From Bacillota bacterium (GTDB lineage: Bacteria > Bacillota > Clostridia > Christensenellales > SZUA-584): a DNA stretch of 64,000 nt. Location: positions 62,001 through 126,000 of the forward strand of contig JAEWRI010000038.1 of NCBI GenBank assembly GCA_023460085.1, read 5' to 3'. Position 1 is the stretch's first letter. Every line of letters starts with the position of its first letter. The notes under the pieces are model-generated. The model saw nothing but the letters and a program-made list of their open reading frames with translations. It did not search any database and was not told the DNA's origin. Positions 1 through 9,207 of this stretch are shown here, in pieces. The translations under genes were made by a program, and so were the position numbers.

Positions 1-992
1 TCCGAAATAGTATATTCGCCATTATAGGCATCAATCAAAGCATTGAAAATCTCAGTGATAATCAGGCCAGCATATTTTTTAAAGCTGGTTAGCTTATCAC
101 TATTATAAATAACATCTTGATTATAGGCTTTTATTTCTTTTAGCATCTCAAAATTTTCTTTTGAAAATCGCAATCCTGTTTTAGGCTTACTATTTGTACA
201 TAAATCCGTTATTAAATTGTACATTATTGTTGTGGTATTTAAAGTGTTGAGCTTGTGCTTTCTGGCTATTTTATATAATTGATTACGCTGTTCTTCATCA
301 ATAAAATGCAGCCTGTATGCATCTTCTATATCACGCCCGATATAAGCAATCTTATCCGATATTTTTACTACACACCCTTCCCATGTAAAAGGTTGATATT
401 GTGCTGCCTTATTATAATCAGCAAGATTAATATATTGCTCTCTCGGAAAAAGCTCATCTTCGTCAATTTCTCCACAATGTGATACTATCCCGTCTCTTAC
501 TGCATATGTTAAATCTAAATTTCTTAAAAATCTTTTTTCATCCTCAAGTAATTCGATTTTGTCAACAAAACGAAGACCATTCTTTTCATGCCAAAAATCA
601 TCAGAAAGGTATTCTCTAGCAATTTCCTTTAATACCGTTTCTCCATGATGCCCGAAAGGTGCATGGCCTAAATCATGAGCCGCTGATATCGCTTTTGTAA
701 GTTCAGTATTTAACCCAAGAAAATTAGCAATTGAAAAGCTAACTGATTCAACATGTGCTACGTGCTCCATACGGGTACAAACATGATCATTATTTGTATT
801 AAAAAATACTTGAGTTTTATGCTTAAGCCTTCTATATGCTAAACAATGCAATACACGAGTATAATCTCGCCCGAATTCACAGCGGATATCATTGCCTCTA
901 TCATAAAGAGGCTTTTCTCTAGCTATATATAATTCCCACTTTGGATTCGCTTTTATTGCAGCAACCTCTGAAAATATTTTCCCCGTTTCCAT
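1..992 (-). CDS. dgt: dGTPase-like HD-domain triphosphohydrolase (3' end beyond the window)
   Basis: This protein would hydrolyse dNTPs to deoxynucleoside and triphosphate. The frame is open from the ATG at 992 to the left edge, about 330 codons, so the C-terminus is missing. HD-superfamily metal ligands are visible in order: a His in CTRMEHVAHVE, the HD pair in SAAHDLGHAPFGHHGE, and a downstream Asp in SDKIAYIGRDIEDA; all three blocks match the dGTPase family. The ribosome site AGAGGAG lies a few bases before the start. Base composition is markedly AT-rich compared with everything to its right, and its codons end mostly in A or T, which suggests horizontal acquisition. It could also be a general dNTPase of the same family. 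Confidence 0.85.
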   Translation of the reverse strand, partial: METGKIFSEVAAIKANPKWELYIAREKPLYDRGNDIRCEFGRDYTRVLHCLAYRRLKHKTQVFFNTNNDHVCTRMEHVAHVESVSFSIANFLGLNTELTKAISAAHDLGHAPFGHHGETVLKEIAREYLSDDFWHEKNGLRFVDKIELLEDEKRFLRNLDLTYAVRDGIVSHCGEIDEDELFPREQYINLADYNKAAQYQPFTWEGCVVKISDKIAYIGRDIEDAYRLHFIDEEQRNQLYKIARKHKLNTLNTTTIMYNLITDLCTNSKPKTGLRFSKENFEMLKEIKAYNQDVIYNSDKLTSFKKYAGLIITEIFNALIDAYNGEYTIS

Positions 993-1079
993 ATACTCCT
1001 CTGATAATTAATAATTAACTATGCTATTTTTAGTATTCGACATGAGAAGGATTAATCCCTGTTTACAATACAATGGAAA

Positions 1080-1104
1080 GGCCATGCCGCAATGCGGCAT
1101 GGCC
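1080..1104 (-). terminator. Intrinsic terminator of the efflux operon
   Basis: A perfect 11-bp inverted repeat (GGCCATGCCGC / GCGGCATGGCC) with a 3-nt AAT loop lies about 30 bp past the permease stop. On the minus strand it is followed by a short TTT tract. It separates the efflux operon from the dGTPase gene, which runs in the same direction. Confidence 0.7.
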
Positions 1105-1136
1105 TGTAAGGTTTTTGGGGTACGGAAACCGGAATT

Positions 1137-2300
1137 TTATTCGTAGCGCAGCGCGTCGATGGGCTTCAGGCCGGCCGCCTTGTTGGCGGGGTAGATGCCG
1201 AACACCACGCCCACGAACGCCGAGAACCCCAGCGCCAGCGCAATGGTGCCCGCCGACATCGACATCGATATGCCCATGGCGGTACCGATGACCTTGAGGC
1301 CGAGGAACCCGATGCCGATGCCTATCGCGCCGCCCGCGACGGAGAGCACCACCGCCTCGATGAGGAACTGCCCGAGGATATCGGAGCGCTGCGCGCCGAT
1401 GGCTTTGCGGATGCCGATCTCCCGCGTGCGCTCGGTGACGGACACCAGCATGATGTTCATGATGCCGATGCCGCCCACCAGCAGCGAAATCGCCGCGATG
1501 CCGGACAACAGCACGGTCATCACGCTCATCACCTCGTTCATCACGTCGAGTATGGCGCTCTGGTTGATGACGTTATAGGCGTCCTCGTCGTTCATCTCCC
1601 GCGTCAGAAAATCCTCCGTGGCGTCCTGCGCGGCGTCCACGGTATCGGGCGTCGTCGCGGAAATGTAGAGCGCGTCGAACTCCTTGTCCTGGAAGAGGCG
1701 CTGTGCCGTAGTCAGCGGTATGATGACGGTGTCGTCCTTGTTGGCGAGCATCGTATCGGACTCCTCCAGCAGCCCCACCACGGTGAAGCTGAAGCCTTCA
1801 ATTTTCAGCGTGTTGCCGATGCAGTTCTTCGTACCGAAGAGATCCTCCGCTACGTTTGCGCCCAGCACGGCGTTGTAGGTGTGCGCCTCCGTGTCCACGT
1901 CGCAGATGAAACGTCCCTGCTGTACGTCCTGCCCGGTGATCGTCTGGTAAGCGCTGGTCACGCCCTCCACGCTGTAGTCGTCGTCCTCGTCGCCCGCGCG
2001 GATGTGGCTCGTCGTGCTGATTACCCCCGTTACGTCCGCGATATTTCCATCCTCCCGCAGCCCGTCCAGATCGGACAGCGTGAGGTACGAGGGCTTCACG
2101 CCGTTGAACTGCACATACAGCAGGTTGGAACCGAGGCTCTCTATCTGCCCGGTGATCTCCCCCGTCGCGCCCTGCACCACGGAAATCAGCAGCGTCACCG
2201 CCACCACGCCGATGATGATGCCCAGCATCGTCAGGAAGGAGCGCATCTTGTTGCCCTTCAGCGCGACGAGTGCCATTTTGACCGCCTGCGAAAGCTTCAT
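1137..2300 (-). CDS. MacB-type ABC transporter permease
   Basis: This is the membrane subunit of an efflux-type ABC transporter, 387 aa. The N-terminal helix (about residues 20-42, after MRSFLTMLGIIIGV) is followed by a large extracytoplasmic MacB_PCD-like domain. Three C-terminal helices follow, with the conserved TERTREIGIRKAIGA block at about residue 290. The ATG at 2300 overlaps the ATPase stop as ATGA, so the two are translationally coupled. Together with the ATPase and adaptor it should form a MacAB/YknXYZ-like pump. The substrate, which could be a peptide, an antibiotic or a lipid, cannot be read from sequence. It is the last gene of the operon. Confidence 0.9.
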   Translation of the reverse strand: MKLSQAVKMALVALKGNKMRSFLTMLGIIIGVVAVTLLISVVQGATGEITGQIESLGSNLLYVQFNGVKPSYLTLSDLDGLREDGNIADVTGVISTTSHIRAGDEDDDYSVEGVTSAYQTITGQDVQQGRFICDVDTEAHTYNAVLGANVAEDLFGTKNCIGNTLKIEGFSFTVVGLLEESDTMLANKDDTVIIPLTTAQRLFQDKEFDALYISATTPDTVDAAQDATEDFLTREMNDEDAYNVINQSAILDVMNEVMSVMTVLLSGIAAISLLVGGIGIMNIMLVSVTERTREIGIRKAIGAQRSDILGQFLIEAVVLSVAGGAIGIGIGFLGLKVIGTAMGISMSMSAGTIALALGFSAFVGVVFGIYPANKAAGLKPIDALRYE

Positions 2301-2986
2301 GCCGCGCCGCCCCCTTTCGCGCTGTCCAGCAGCACCCTGCCGTCGTGCATCTGCACGCGCCGCTTCGCCAAGCCCGCAACGCCCGAATCGTGCGTGATCA
2401 GTATGATGCCGCGGCCTTCCGCGTTGAGCTCAATGAGAATGTCCATGATCTCCCGTCCGGACTTGCTGTCGAGGTTTCCCGTCGGCTCGTCCGCAAGTAT
2501 CAGCGTGGGCTTCGTCGAAAGCGCCCGCGCGATGGCAACGCGCTGCTGCTGCCCGCCGGAGAGCTCCGTGGGCTTGTGCGCCATCCGGTCCGAAAGGCCC
2601 ACCTTGCGCAGCGCGTCGGTGACGCGTTCCTTGCGCTCGGAGAGCGGCAGCCCCTGATAAATGAGCGGCAGCTCCACGTTCTCGTACGCGCTCAGCTTGG
2701 GCAGCAGGTTGAACTGCTGGAAGATGAAGCCGATTTCGCGGTTGCGTATCTGTCCCAGCTGACGCTCGGTGTAGTCGCCGATGGGCTGGCCGTTCAGTAT
2801 GTATTCCCCTTCGTCCGCGATGTCGAGGCAGCCGATGATGTTCATCAGCGTGGACTTGCCGCTGCCCGAGGGGCCAATCACCGCGACGAACTCGCCGTCC
2901 GCCACGGAGAGATCCACACCGTCCAGCGCGTGCACGGAGGCCTCGCCCATCTGGTAGGTTTTTTTCACGCCGCGGAGTTCTATCAT
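2297..2986 (-). CDS. ABC transporter ATP-binding protein (MacB/LolD class)
   Basis: This 229-aa cytoplasmic ATPase energises the adjacent permease. All ABC motifs are intact: Walker A GPSGSGKST (residues 38-46), the Q-loop in IGFIFQQFNLLP, signature LSGGQQQRVAIARAL, Walker B ILADEPTGNLD and switch His in LITHD. I start it at MIELRGVKK (ATG at 2986) rather than 60 bases upstream, because this matches the family N-terminus, overlaps the adaptor stop as ATGA and has a GGAG about 8 bp upstream. It is the middle gene of a three-gene operon with 4-bp overlaps on both sides. Confidence 0.93.
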   Translation of the reverse strand: MIELRGVKKTYQMGEASVHALDGVDLSVADGEFVAVIGPSGSGKSTLMNIIGCLDIADEGEYILNGQPIGDYTERQLGQIRNREIGFIFQQFNLLPKLSAYENVELPLIYQGLPLSERKERVTDALRKVGLSDRMAHKPTELSGGQQQRVAIARALSTKPTLILADEPTGNLDSKSGREIMDILIELNAEGRGIILITHDSGVAGLAKRRVQMHDGRVLLDSAKGGGAA

Positions 2987-4533
2987 GACGCCGACTCCGC
3001 CGCGTCCTGGGTGCTGCCGCCCTCGGCGTTCTGCCGCATCGTCCACATCTGCGATTGCAGATCCTGCGAATTCACCTGCGGCACAGCAACGCTGTCGCTT
3101 TCCGAAAGGCCTTCCTTGATTTCAATGCTGACGCCGTCGGTGATGCCGGTGACCACGGCGTGCGTCGCCGTTATGGAGTCGGCCTCGGGATCCACTTCAC
3201 TGCCCAGTATCACGTATTTGCCGCCGCCGATGGTCTGTATCGCCTCAATGGGCACCAGCAGCACGTTCTGCGCGGACTCCGCCACGATTTTCACTTCGGC
3301 ACTCATGCCAGTCATCACGCCGGGCGCCTGTGAGAGCGAAAGCGTTACGGTATAATTCGTCACGTTGTTCACGGACACGCCGACGGGGTTGATCTTGGAA
3401 ACCACCGCGTCAAAGCTTTCGCCGGGCAGTGCGTCAAACGTCACCGTCGCCGCCTCGCCCAGTTCGATACCCGCGATGTCCAGCTCGTCGATGTCCACCT
3501 CTATCTTATAATCGCCGCTGCTTTGCACGGTAAATAGCGGGGCTCCTGCCTGCACCGCCTGACCGGGATTCAAATCCAGCGCCGTCACCACGCCGTCCTG
3601 CGCCGCCTTCACCGTCAGCGCGTCCATATCCGCCAGCGTATCGTTAAGGTCGTCCTGCAGATCCGAGCGCGCGTCTATCTGCTCGTACAGCGCGGCGGAA
3701 AGCACTTCGCCGTCCAGCTTGAACAGCTTATCCCCGCGGGAAACGCTGTTGCCCGCTTTCTCGTATACGCGCTCGATTGCGCCGCCGCGGCCCGTCACAT
3801 ACACCGGATTCGCGATCTCAATAGCGCCCTCGCCCAGCGGTGCGCCGTCCTGCGCCGATACGGATACCGCGCCGCCCAGCGCGAAGCCATCGTCCTCAAA
3901 CCGCACCGTGGCACTGCCATCCGCCACTGCCGTTACTTCGCCCGCGACGCTCTGCGCGTCCACCGTTACCGTCACCGGCTGTCCCAGGGTCAGCGCAGCG
4001 TCGGTGCTTATCTTTACCTTCAGCAGGTCGTCCGGGCAAATGACCGCCAGCGCGCCGTCCCGGTCGGTGACAACATCCGCCGACTCGCCCTTTACGGCGT
4101 ACACCGCCATCACGGTACCTTCCACCGGCGCGTACACATACTCCCCGCCTGAAACGGAACGCATGGAAGCGATGGCCGCGTCCGCGTCGTCAATCTGCTG
4201 TTCCAGCGAGCTCTTCTGATCCTCGAGCGTATCGCTGGAGAGCACCGCCACGACATCCCCCGCCTTCACGCTGTCGCCGTTCTCAAAATATACCTCGTCC
4301 ACCGTGGCCGCGGAGGCCGCGTAAACCGTGTCCTCCTCCTGCGGCTCCACGCTGCCGGAACCTTTCACCGTCACCTCGATATCCCCGCGCGTCACCTGCA
4401 CCACATCATAGGTCGTACGGCTTGCGGCCGCCAGATTGCTGCGCATGCGCAAATACCCCAGCGCTCCCAACAGCACGACCGCCGCAATGACGATCCAGAT
4501 AATCAGTTTTTTTCTGCTTTTTGGTTTGGCCAT
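2983..4533 (-). CDS. HlyD/MacA-type membrane-fusion (adaptor) protein
   Basis: First gene of the efflux operon, 516 aa. A basic N-terminus is followed by one membrane helix (about residues 10-27) anchoring the protein outside the cell. Next come two biotinyl-lipoyl-like segments flanking a short alpha-hairpin (for example DVVAVLSSDTLEDQKSSLEQ and the second copy around DALTVKAAQDGVVTALDLNPG), then beta-barrel and membrane-proximal domains with TVTFDALPGESFDAVVSKINP. This order is typical of YknX/MacA adaptors that link the permease to export. GTAGGAGGG precedes the ATG. In a Gram-positive cell it probably works at the membrane-wall interface. It is longer than most MacA proteins, with an acidic Ser/Ala-rich tail. 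Confidence 0.88.
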   Translation of the reverse strand: MAKPKSRKKLIIWIVIAAVVLLGALGYLRMRSNLAAASRTTYDVVQVTRGDIEVTVKGSGSVEPQEEDTVYAASAATVDEVYFENGDSVKAGDVVAVLSSDTLEDQKSSLEQQIDDADAAIASMRSVSGGEYVYAPVEGTVMAVYAVKGESADVVTDRDGALAVICPDDLLKVKISTDAALTLGQPVTVTVDAQSVAGEVTAVADGSATVRFEDDGFALGGAVSVSAQDGAPLGEGAIEIANPVYVTGRGGAIERVYEKAGNSVSRGDKLFKLDGEVLSAALYEQIDARSDLQDDLNDTLADMDALTVKAAQDGVVTALDLNPGQAVQAGAPLFTVQSSGDYKIEVDIDELDIAGIELGEAATVTFDALPGESFDAVVSKINPVGVSVNNVTNYTVTLSLSQAPGVMTGMSAEVKIVAESAQNVLLVPIEAIQTIGGGKYVILGSEVDPEADSITATHAVVTGITDGVSIEIKEGLSESDSVAVPQVNSQDLQSQMWTMRQNAEGGSTQDAAESAS

Positions 4534-4691
4534 TTTGCCCTCCTACAGGGTAACAACCCCTTCTTGTGTGCTATTCTATCAGATTTTTTCCGTTTGCCTA
4601 CGTATGTAAACCATGCTTTACAGAATATTCACACCGCCGTTAGTCATGTAAGCGTTTACTAACATTACGGCCGGAATGCCGGTTTGCAGGC

Positions 4692-4714
4692 AAATAAAAA
4701 CCCGCTTACGCGGG
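4692..4714 (-). terminator. Intrinsic terminator overlapping the stop of the DUF6512-like gene
   Basis: CCCGC/GCGGG stem with a 4-nt loop at 4701-4714, followed on the minus strand by TTTTTATTT. The hairpin includes the TAA stop codon at 4706-4708. Confidence 0.65.
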
Positions 4715-5257
4715 GGGCAGTCCGTACAGACGGGACGAAGAATCCCAGAAAAGCCTGGCGTGCGGCGGCCAGAACGTGAACACTGCGTATACAGCCAGAA
4801 GCGCCAGTACGATCACCATTGCCGCCGTTTTATACCCCTCGCCGGAGAAATCCCTCTCCGACACGGTCAGCCGGTATGCCAGCCACGCGCCCGCGGAGAG
4901 GGTGACAAACGAATTGATGAGGTTGGCCGCCAGCGATTCCCCCGTCAGCGGCACATAGGCGTAATAAAGCAGCAGCATCAGCGCGGGCATCAGCAGCAGC
5001 GCGGCGCTGTGCGCGAAAGCATAGTTGGGAAAGCGCTTCCCCACGATGAAGTGCTGTACGGTATACCAGATCAGCGCGGGCGCAAAGAACAGCTTCGCGT
5101 GCTCCCACGGGCTCTCGTTTACCGGCGCGATGACGCCCAGCGGAGGCCATGGCAGCACCTCGAACAGAAAGTGCCACCCTCCCGCCAGCGCGAAGGTCAC
5201 GAATACCCCGATGATGCTCCACTTTCTCAGCTTTTTTCGCGAATCCCTGTCGCTCAC
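4706..5257 (-). CDS. Small polytopic membrane protein, DUF6512-like
   Basis: The protein is 183 aa with about five hydrophobic helices. The conserved-looking SPVNESxWEHxKL-type block (here APVNESPWEHAKLFFAP, about residues 43-59) is what I associate with DUF6512 proteins of Clostridia; no biochemical role is known to me. The start is a GTG at 5257 that overlaps the radA stop (GTGA), with GGAGG about 10 bp upstream, and no in-frame ATG lies nearby. It is therefore the second gene of a radA operon, but nothing links it to recombination other than position. Confidence 0.7.
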   Translation of the reverse strand: MSDRDSRKKLRKWSIIGVFVTFALAGGWHFLFEVLPWPPLGVIAPVNESPWEHAKLFFAPALIWYTVQHFIVGKRFPNYAFAHSAALLLMPALMLLLYYAYVPLTGESLAANLINSFVTLSAGAWLAYRLTVSERDFSGEGYKTAAMVIVLALLAVYAVFTFWPPHARLFWDSSSRLYGLPPA

Positions 5258-6606
5258 TGTATCAATACCTCCAGCGCTTCCAGCACGCTGCGCACGCCCG
5301 TCACCTTAATGCCGCCCGGAATCTTCAGCCCCGGCATGTTGGTCTGCGGCACCACCGCGCGCTTAAAGCCCATCTTGGCGCACTCGCTGAGCCGCCTCTC
5401 TACCTGCCCCACAGAGCGCACCTCGCCCGTCAGGCCCACCTCGCCCATCGCCGCCGCGTCCACAATGGCCACATCGCGCAGGCTGGATACGATGGCCGCC
5501 GCCAGCGCAATGTCGGATGCGGGCTCGCTGAGGCGGATGCCGCCCACCACGTTCGCATATACATCCTGCCCATAAAGCCGCAGCCCTACGCGCTTTTCCA
5601 GCACGGCCAGCATCAGCGCCAGCCGGTTCATATCAATCCCCGACGCCATGCGCCGCGGCACCGGCAGCGCCGTCTGCCCCACAAGCGCCTGTACCTCCAG
5701 CAGCACGGGACGCGTGCCCTCGATGGCGGGATACACGCACGAACCGGAGGCGCGTTCGCTGCGCTCCGAAAGCAGCAGTCCGGAGGGGTTTTCCACCTCG
5801 GCCATGCCGTCGCCGCGCATGTCAAATACGCCTATCTCATTGGTCGAACCGAAGCGGTTCTTCACCGCCCGCAGTATCCGGAAGGTACCCTGCCGCTCGC
5901 CCTCAAAGTACAGCACGGTGTCCACCATATGCTCCAGCACGCGCGGCCCTGCAATCGCGCCTTCCTTGGTGACGTGGCCGATGATGAACACCGCCGAGCC
6001 GCCCGTTTTGGCCTCGCGCGTCAGCAGTGAGGCACACTCGCGGATTTGGCTTACGCTGCCCGCCGCCGTGGAAAGCCGCCCCGACACCATGGATTGTATG
6101 GAGTCCACCACCACGAGGTCCGGCGCAAGCGCGCGTATGCGTTCAATCGCGCTCAGCATATCGGTCTCAGCCATCAGGGAGATATCTCCATTCGCGCCCA
6201 GCCGCTGTGCGCGCAGCCGCACCTGCCGCAGCGATTCCTCGCCGGTGATATACAGCACCTTTTTGTCCGAATTGACCAGCGCGCTCGCCACCTGCATGAA
6301 CAGTGTGGATTTGCCGATGCCCGGCTCTCCGCCCGCCAGCACCACAGAGCCCTCCACGATGCCGCCGCCCAGCACCCGATCCAGCTCTCCAAAGCCCGTG
6401 CTGATGCGCGCGTCGTCCTGCAGCGGCACATCCTTCAGGCTGACCACCGCCGCCGCAGCCACGGCGGAAGCGGGGCGCTTCTCCGGCGCGGCCACTACCG
6501 TTTCCTCCAGCGTGTTCCACGCGCGGCAAGCGGGGCACTGCCCCAGCCACTTTGCACACTCATATCCGCATTCACTGCATACAAACGCTGTCTTTTCCTT
6601 CGCCAT
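5254..6606 (-). CDS. radA: DNA repair protein RadA (Sms)
   Basis: RadA is a RecA-like ATPase that promotes branch migration during recombinational repair. The 450-aa protein shows the N-terminal C4 zinc finger (CSECGYECAKWLGQCPAC, residues 10-27), Walker A GGEPGIGKST, the RadA-specific KNRFGS motif in VKNRFGSTNEIG, and a C-terminal Lon-protease-like domain ending in TGVRSVLEALEVL. I chose the ATG at 6606 (MAKEKTAF), preceded by GGGGAGG, over a start 18 bases upstream. Length and domain order are those of the full family. Confidence 0.96.
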   Translation of the reverse strand: MAKEKTAFVCSECGYECAKWLGQCPACRAWNTLEETVVAAPEKRPASAVAAAAVVSLKDVPLQDDARISTGFGELDRVLGGGIVEGSVVLAGGEPGIGKSTLFMQVASALVNSDKKVLYITGEESLRQVRLRAQRLGANGDISLMAETDMLSAIERIRALAPDLVVVDSIQSMVSGRLSTAAGSVSQIRECASLLTREAKTGGSAVFIIGHVTKEGAIAGPRVLEHMVDTVLYFEGERQGTFRILRAVKNRFGSTNEIGVFDMRGDGMAEVENPSGLLLSERSERASGSCVYPAIEGTRPVLLEVQALVGQTALPVPRRMASGIDMNRLALMLAVLEKRVGLRLYGQDVYANVVGGIRLSEPASDIALAAAIVSSLRDVAIVDAAAMGEVGLTGEVRSVGQVERRLSECAKMGFKRAVVPQTNMPGLKIPGGIKVTGVRSVLEALEVLIQ

Positions 6607-6865
6607 GAAGCCTCCCCGACACATACTTGCTTTCCATTATAAAGCGTTTCCAGATGAAAGCAATAGAGAGGACGAATGGGGAAACGCGCATACCCTCCAC
6701 AAATTGTATAATCGGCTCACGGTTTTCCGATTGGACAGCATATCCGAGTCATAATCTCCATATGTACTATAATGAAACGCAAAGGGTTCCTCCGTACCGC
6801 TGCGCTTTCAACACTCGGGGCTGCATACAGTCTGCTGTATGACGGCCCGAAAAGGAGAAACCGCC

Positions 6866-8986
6866 ATGTTCTGTTTCCAGTGCGGCGCGCAGCTCAAGGA
6901 TGGAGCCTGTTTCTGTCCCCAGTGCGGCGCGCAGGTAATCGCCCCTGCTTCCCCTGCCGTTTTCTCGGAATCCCCGCAAGCCGCTTTGCCGCCCGATACA
7001 CCGCCGCAGGATCCGCCCGGCGCACTATCCTCTCCGGAGGCTGACACCGCCGAGTGCTTACCCGATGTGCCTCAGGAAGCCGAGCCTGTGCAGCCGGAGA
7101 ACCCGGCGCTGCCCGGCGCGGAAACCGCGGACGCGGAAACACGGACACCCGCGGACGCCGATACCGAACCGGCGGAACCGCAGACAGCCGACACACCCCC
7201 GCCTTCCGCAGAAATACAGGAAGCGCCGCAGGGGTATGTGATTCCCGCGCCTCCGGCAAGACAGGATGCACCCGCATATCCCGTATGGCAGGGCACGCCC
7301 GCTCCGTGGGCAGGACAGCCGCCGGAGCTCTGGAGTACACCCCCTATCGTCCGCGGGGGAGAAACGCGCGCCTCCCGCAGCGGCAAGAAGAAGTCCATGG
7401 TTTGGCTCGCCATCGTGCTGCCATTAGCGGTGCTGGCACTTGCCGCCGCGTTCTATTTTCTCTTCCTTCCCATGATACGCTATAACGCCGCCGAAGATAT
7501 GCTGAGCGACGGGCAGTACGACAAAGCCGCGGAAGCCTTCGCCGCGCTGGAAGACTATTCGGACGCGCCCGACATGGTGAAGCTCTCCCGGTACAAAGCC
7601 GCGCAGGAATGCATTGAGAACCAGGAATACGACGCAGCCATCGCGTACCTTGCCGATCTGGACGGCTATAAAGATACCGATGAACTGCTGCTGCAGGCGC
7701 AGTACGGAAAAGGGCAAACGCTGATGGACGGCGGCGACTATGATGCCGCGGAGGAAATCTTCCTCGCGCTGGAGGAATATGAGGACAGCGCCGAAAAGGC
7801 AAACGAAGCGCGGTATCTCAAAGGCACCGCGCTGCTGGACGGCGGGCAGTACAGCGAGGCGCTGGCCATATTTGAAAGCCTCGGCGGCTACGGCGACGCG
7901 GCCGCGATGGTCAGTGAAGTGAAGTATCGGCAGGCGGCGGAGCTGATGCGACAGCAAAAGTATGAGGAGGCGGTTGCCGCCTTCGAGGCGCTGGGCAGCT
8001 ACAACGACGCGCCGTCCCAGGCCATTCAGGCACGGTACCAGTGGGGCCTGGTTAAGCTGGAATCGGCGCGTACTGCGCAGGACTACCGGGAGCTCATGCA
8101 GCTGCTCTATCCGGCTTCCTCGCTGCCCGAGGCGCGGAGCATCCTCGTCATGTGCGCGCGCATGTTTTCCGGCGAATGTATCTCCACCGGCATCAACCAC
8201 ACGGTGGCGCTGCAAACCGACGGCACGTGTATCGCTACAGGCAAAAACCAATACGGAGAATGCAACGTGGAGGGCTGGACGAATATCATCGCCATCTCCG
8301 CCGGACACTTCCATACCGTAGGCCTCCGTGCGGATGGAACCTGCGTTGCGGAGGGAACCAACGGCTACGGAGAATGCGATGTCGAAGGCTGGACGAATAT
8401 CATCTCTGTTTCCGCGGGCTGGGACTTTACCATTGGGGTCCGGGCGGACGGCAGCTGCGTTTCCGCCGGCTACAACAATAACGGAGAGTGCAGCGTATCG
8501 GGCTGGACGGATATCGTCGCCGTCGCGGCGGGCTACTTCCACAGCGTTGGTCTGCGCGCGGACGGCACCTGCGTCTCCACAGGCACCAACGGATATGGGG
8601 AATGCGATGTGGGAGGCTGGACAGATATCATCGCCATCGCGGCGGGGTATAACTATACGCTGGGTCTGAAATCGGATGGCACCGTCGTCTCGACCGGGTA
8701 TAACGAATTCGGCCAATGTGACGTTGCGGGCTGGAGCGGCATCACCGCCATCTCCGCCGGAGAAATTCACAGCATAGGGCTCTGTGCGGACGGCACCTGC
8801 GTATCCGCCGGCATCAACCAGTTTGGGGAGCGCGATGTGGACGCGTGGCAGGATATCGCGGAGATATCGGCAGGATGCGGCTTTACCATCGGCGTTACGG
8901 AATATGGCGTCTGCATGGGTACCGGCTTCACTGTAAATGGTGAAACCGCGGTGGGCGGTTGGACGAATACAGGCTTTCCCGGCTAG
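6866..8986 (+). CDS. Membrane-anchored zinc-ribbon/TPR-like/RCC1-repeat protein A
   Basis: The 706-aa protein has a mosaic build. An N-terminal zinc ribbon (CFQCGAQLKDGACFCPQCG, residues 3-21) is followed by a Pro/Ala/Glu-rich linker to about residue 170 and one membrane helix (about 182-205). Next come five to six helical repeats of about 35 residues of the type QYDKAAEAFAALEDYSDA, then seven RCC1-like repeats of 38 residues (consensus HTVGLRADGTCV...GWTNIIAISAG). The repeats alternate His and Phe/Tyr at the first position. The start at 6866 has AAAGGAG 7 bp upstream. The zinc ribbon should be cytoplasmic and the propeller outside. The function is unknown; sensing or scaffolding would be a guess. 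The next gene is a clear paralog. Confidence 0.85.
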   Translation: MFCFQCGAQLKDGACFCPQCGAQVIAPASPAVFSESPQAALPPDTPPQDPPGALSSPEADTAECLPDVPQEAEPVQPENPALPGAETADAETRTPADADTEPAEPQTADTPPPSAEIQEAPQGYVIPAPPARQDAPAYPVWQGTPAPWAGQPPELWSTPPIVRGGETRASRSGKKKSMVWLAIVLPLAVLALAAAFYFLFLPMIRYNAAEDMLSDGQYDKAAEAFAALEDYSDAPDMVKLSRYKAAQECIENQEYDAAIAYLADLDGYKDTDELLLQAQYGKGQTLMDGGDYDAAEEIFLALEEYEDSAEKANEARYLKGTALLDGGQYSEALAIFESLGGYGDAAAMVSEVKYRQAAELMRQQKYEEAVAAFEALGSYNDAPSQAIQARYQWGLVKLESARTAQDYRELMQLLYPASSLPEARSILVMCARMFSGECISTGINHTVALQTDGTCIATGKNQYGECNVEGWTNIIAISAGHFHTVGLRADGTCVAEGTNGYGECDVEGWTNIISVSAGWDFTIGVRADGSCVSAGYNNNGECSVSGWTDIVAVAAGYFHSVGLRADGTCVSTGTNGYGECDVGGWTDIIAIAAGYNYTLGLKSDGTVVSTGYNEFGQCDVAGWSGITAISAGEIHSIGLCADGTCVSAGINQFGERDVDAWQDIAEISAGCGFTIGVTEYGVCMGTGFTVNGETAVGGWTNTGFPG

Positions 8987-8995
8987 CGCCCATTA

Positions 8996-9016
8996 AACGC
9001 CGATACATTCGGCGTT
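8996..9016 (+). terminator. Intrinsic terminator after RCC1-repeat protein A
   Basis: 8-bp perfect stem AACGCCGA/TCGGCGTT with loop TACAT, continuing into TTCTTT, nine bases past the stop codon. Confidence 0.85.
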
Positions 9017-9084
9017 TTCTTTGTGGTTATGCGTTAATTTTTGAACAATTATACGGCATTATGGCCCAAAAATGCGTTTTTCTA

Positions 9085-9113
9085 TATCCACAGCATGACA
9101 TTTGTAGTATAAT
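9085..9113 (+). promoter_or_regulatory. Candidate promoter of RCC1-repeat protein B
   Basis: A perfect TATAAT (9108-9113) stands 17 bp after a poor -35 (TATCCA, 9085-9090). The weak -35 suggests an activated promoter or a different sigma factor. Confidence 0.4.
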
Positions 9114-9136
9114 ACCGTCAATTGGTGGTGACGGTA
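9113..9136. promoter_or_regulatory. Inverted repeat TACCGTCA-N8-TGACGGTA over the start region
   Basis: Perfect 8-bp arms separated by ATTGGTGG lie directly after the -10 box of the RCC1-repeat gene B. The position fits an operator. No T tract follows, so it is not a terminator. A related palindrome (TGACGGTTCCGTCA) occurs at 35412-35425 before another membrane propeller gene. Confidence 0.4.
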
Positions 9137-9207
9137 ATCGGCAAGTTTCCGCCGGCTTTCCCGCCGCGCCTGAATGGTATCTTCAAAATTGTAAGGAGGA
9201 ATTAACC

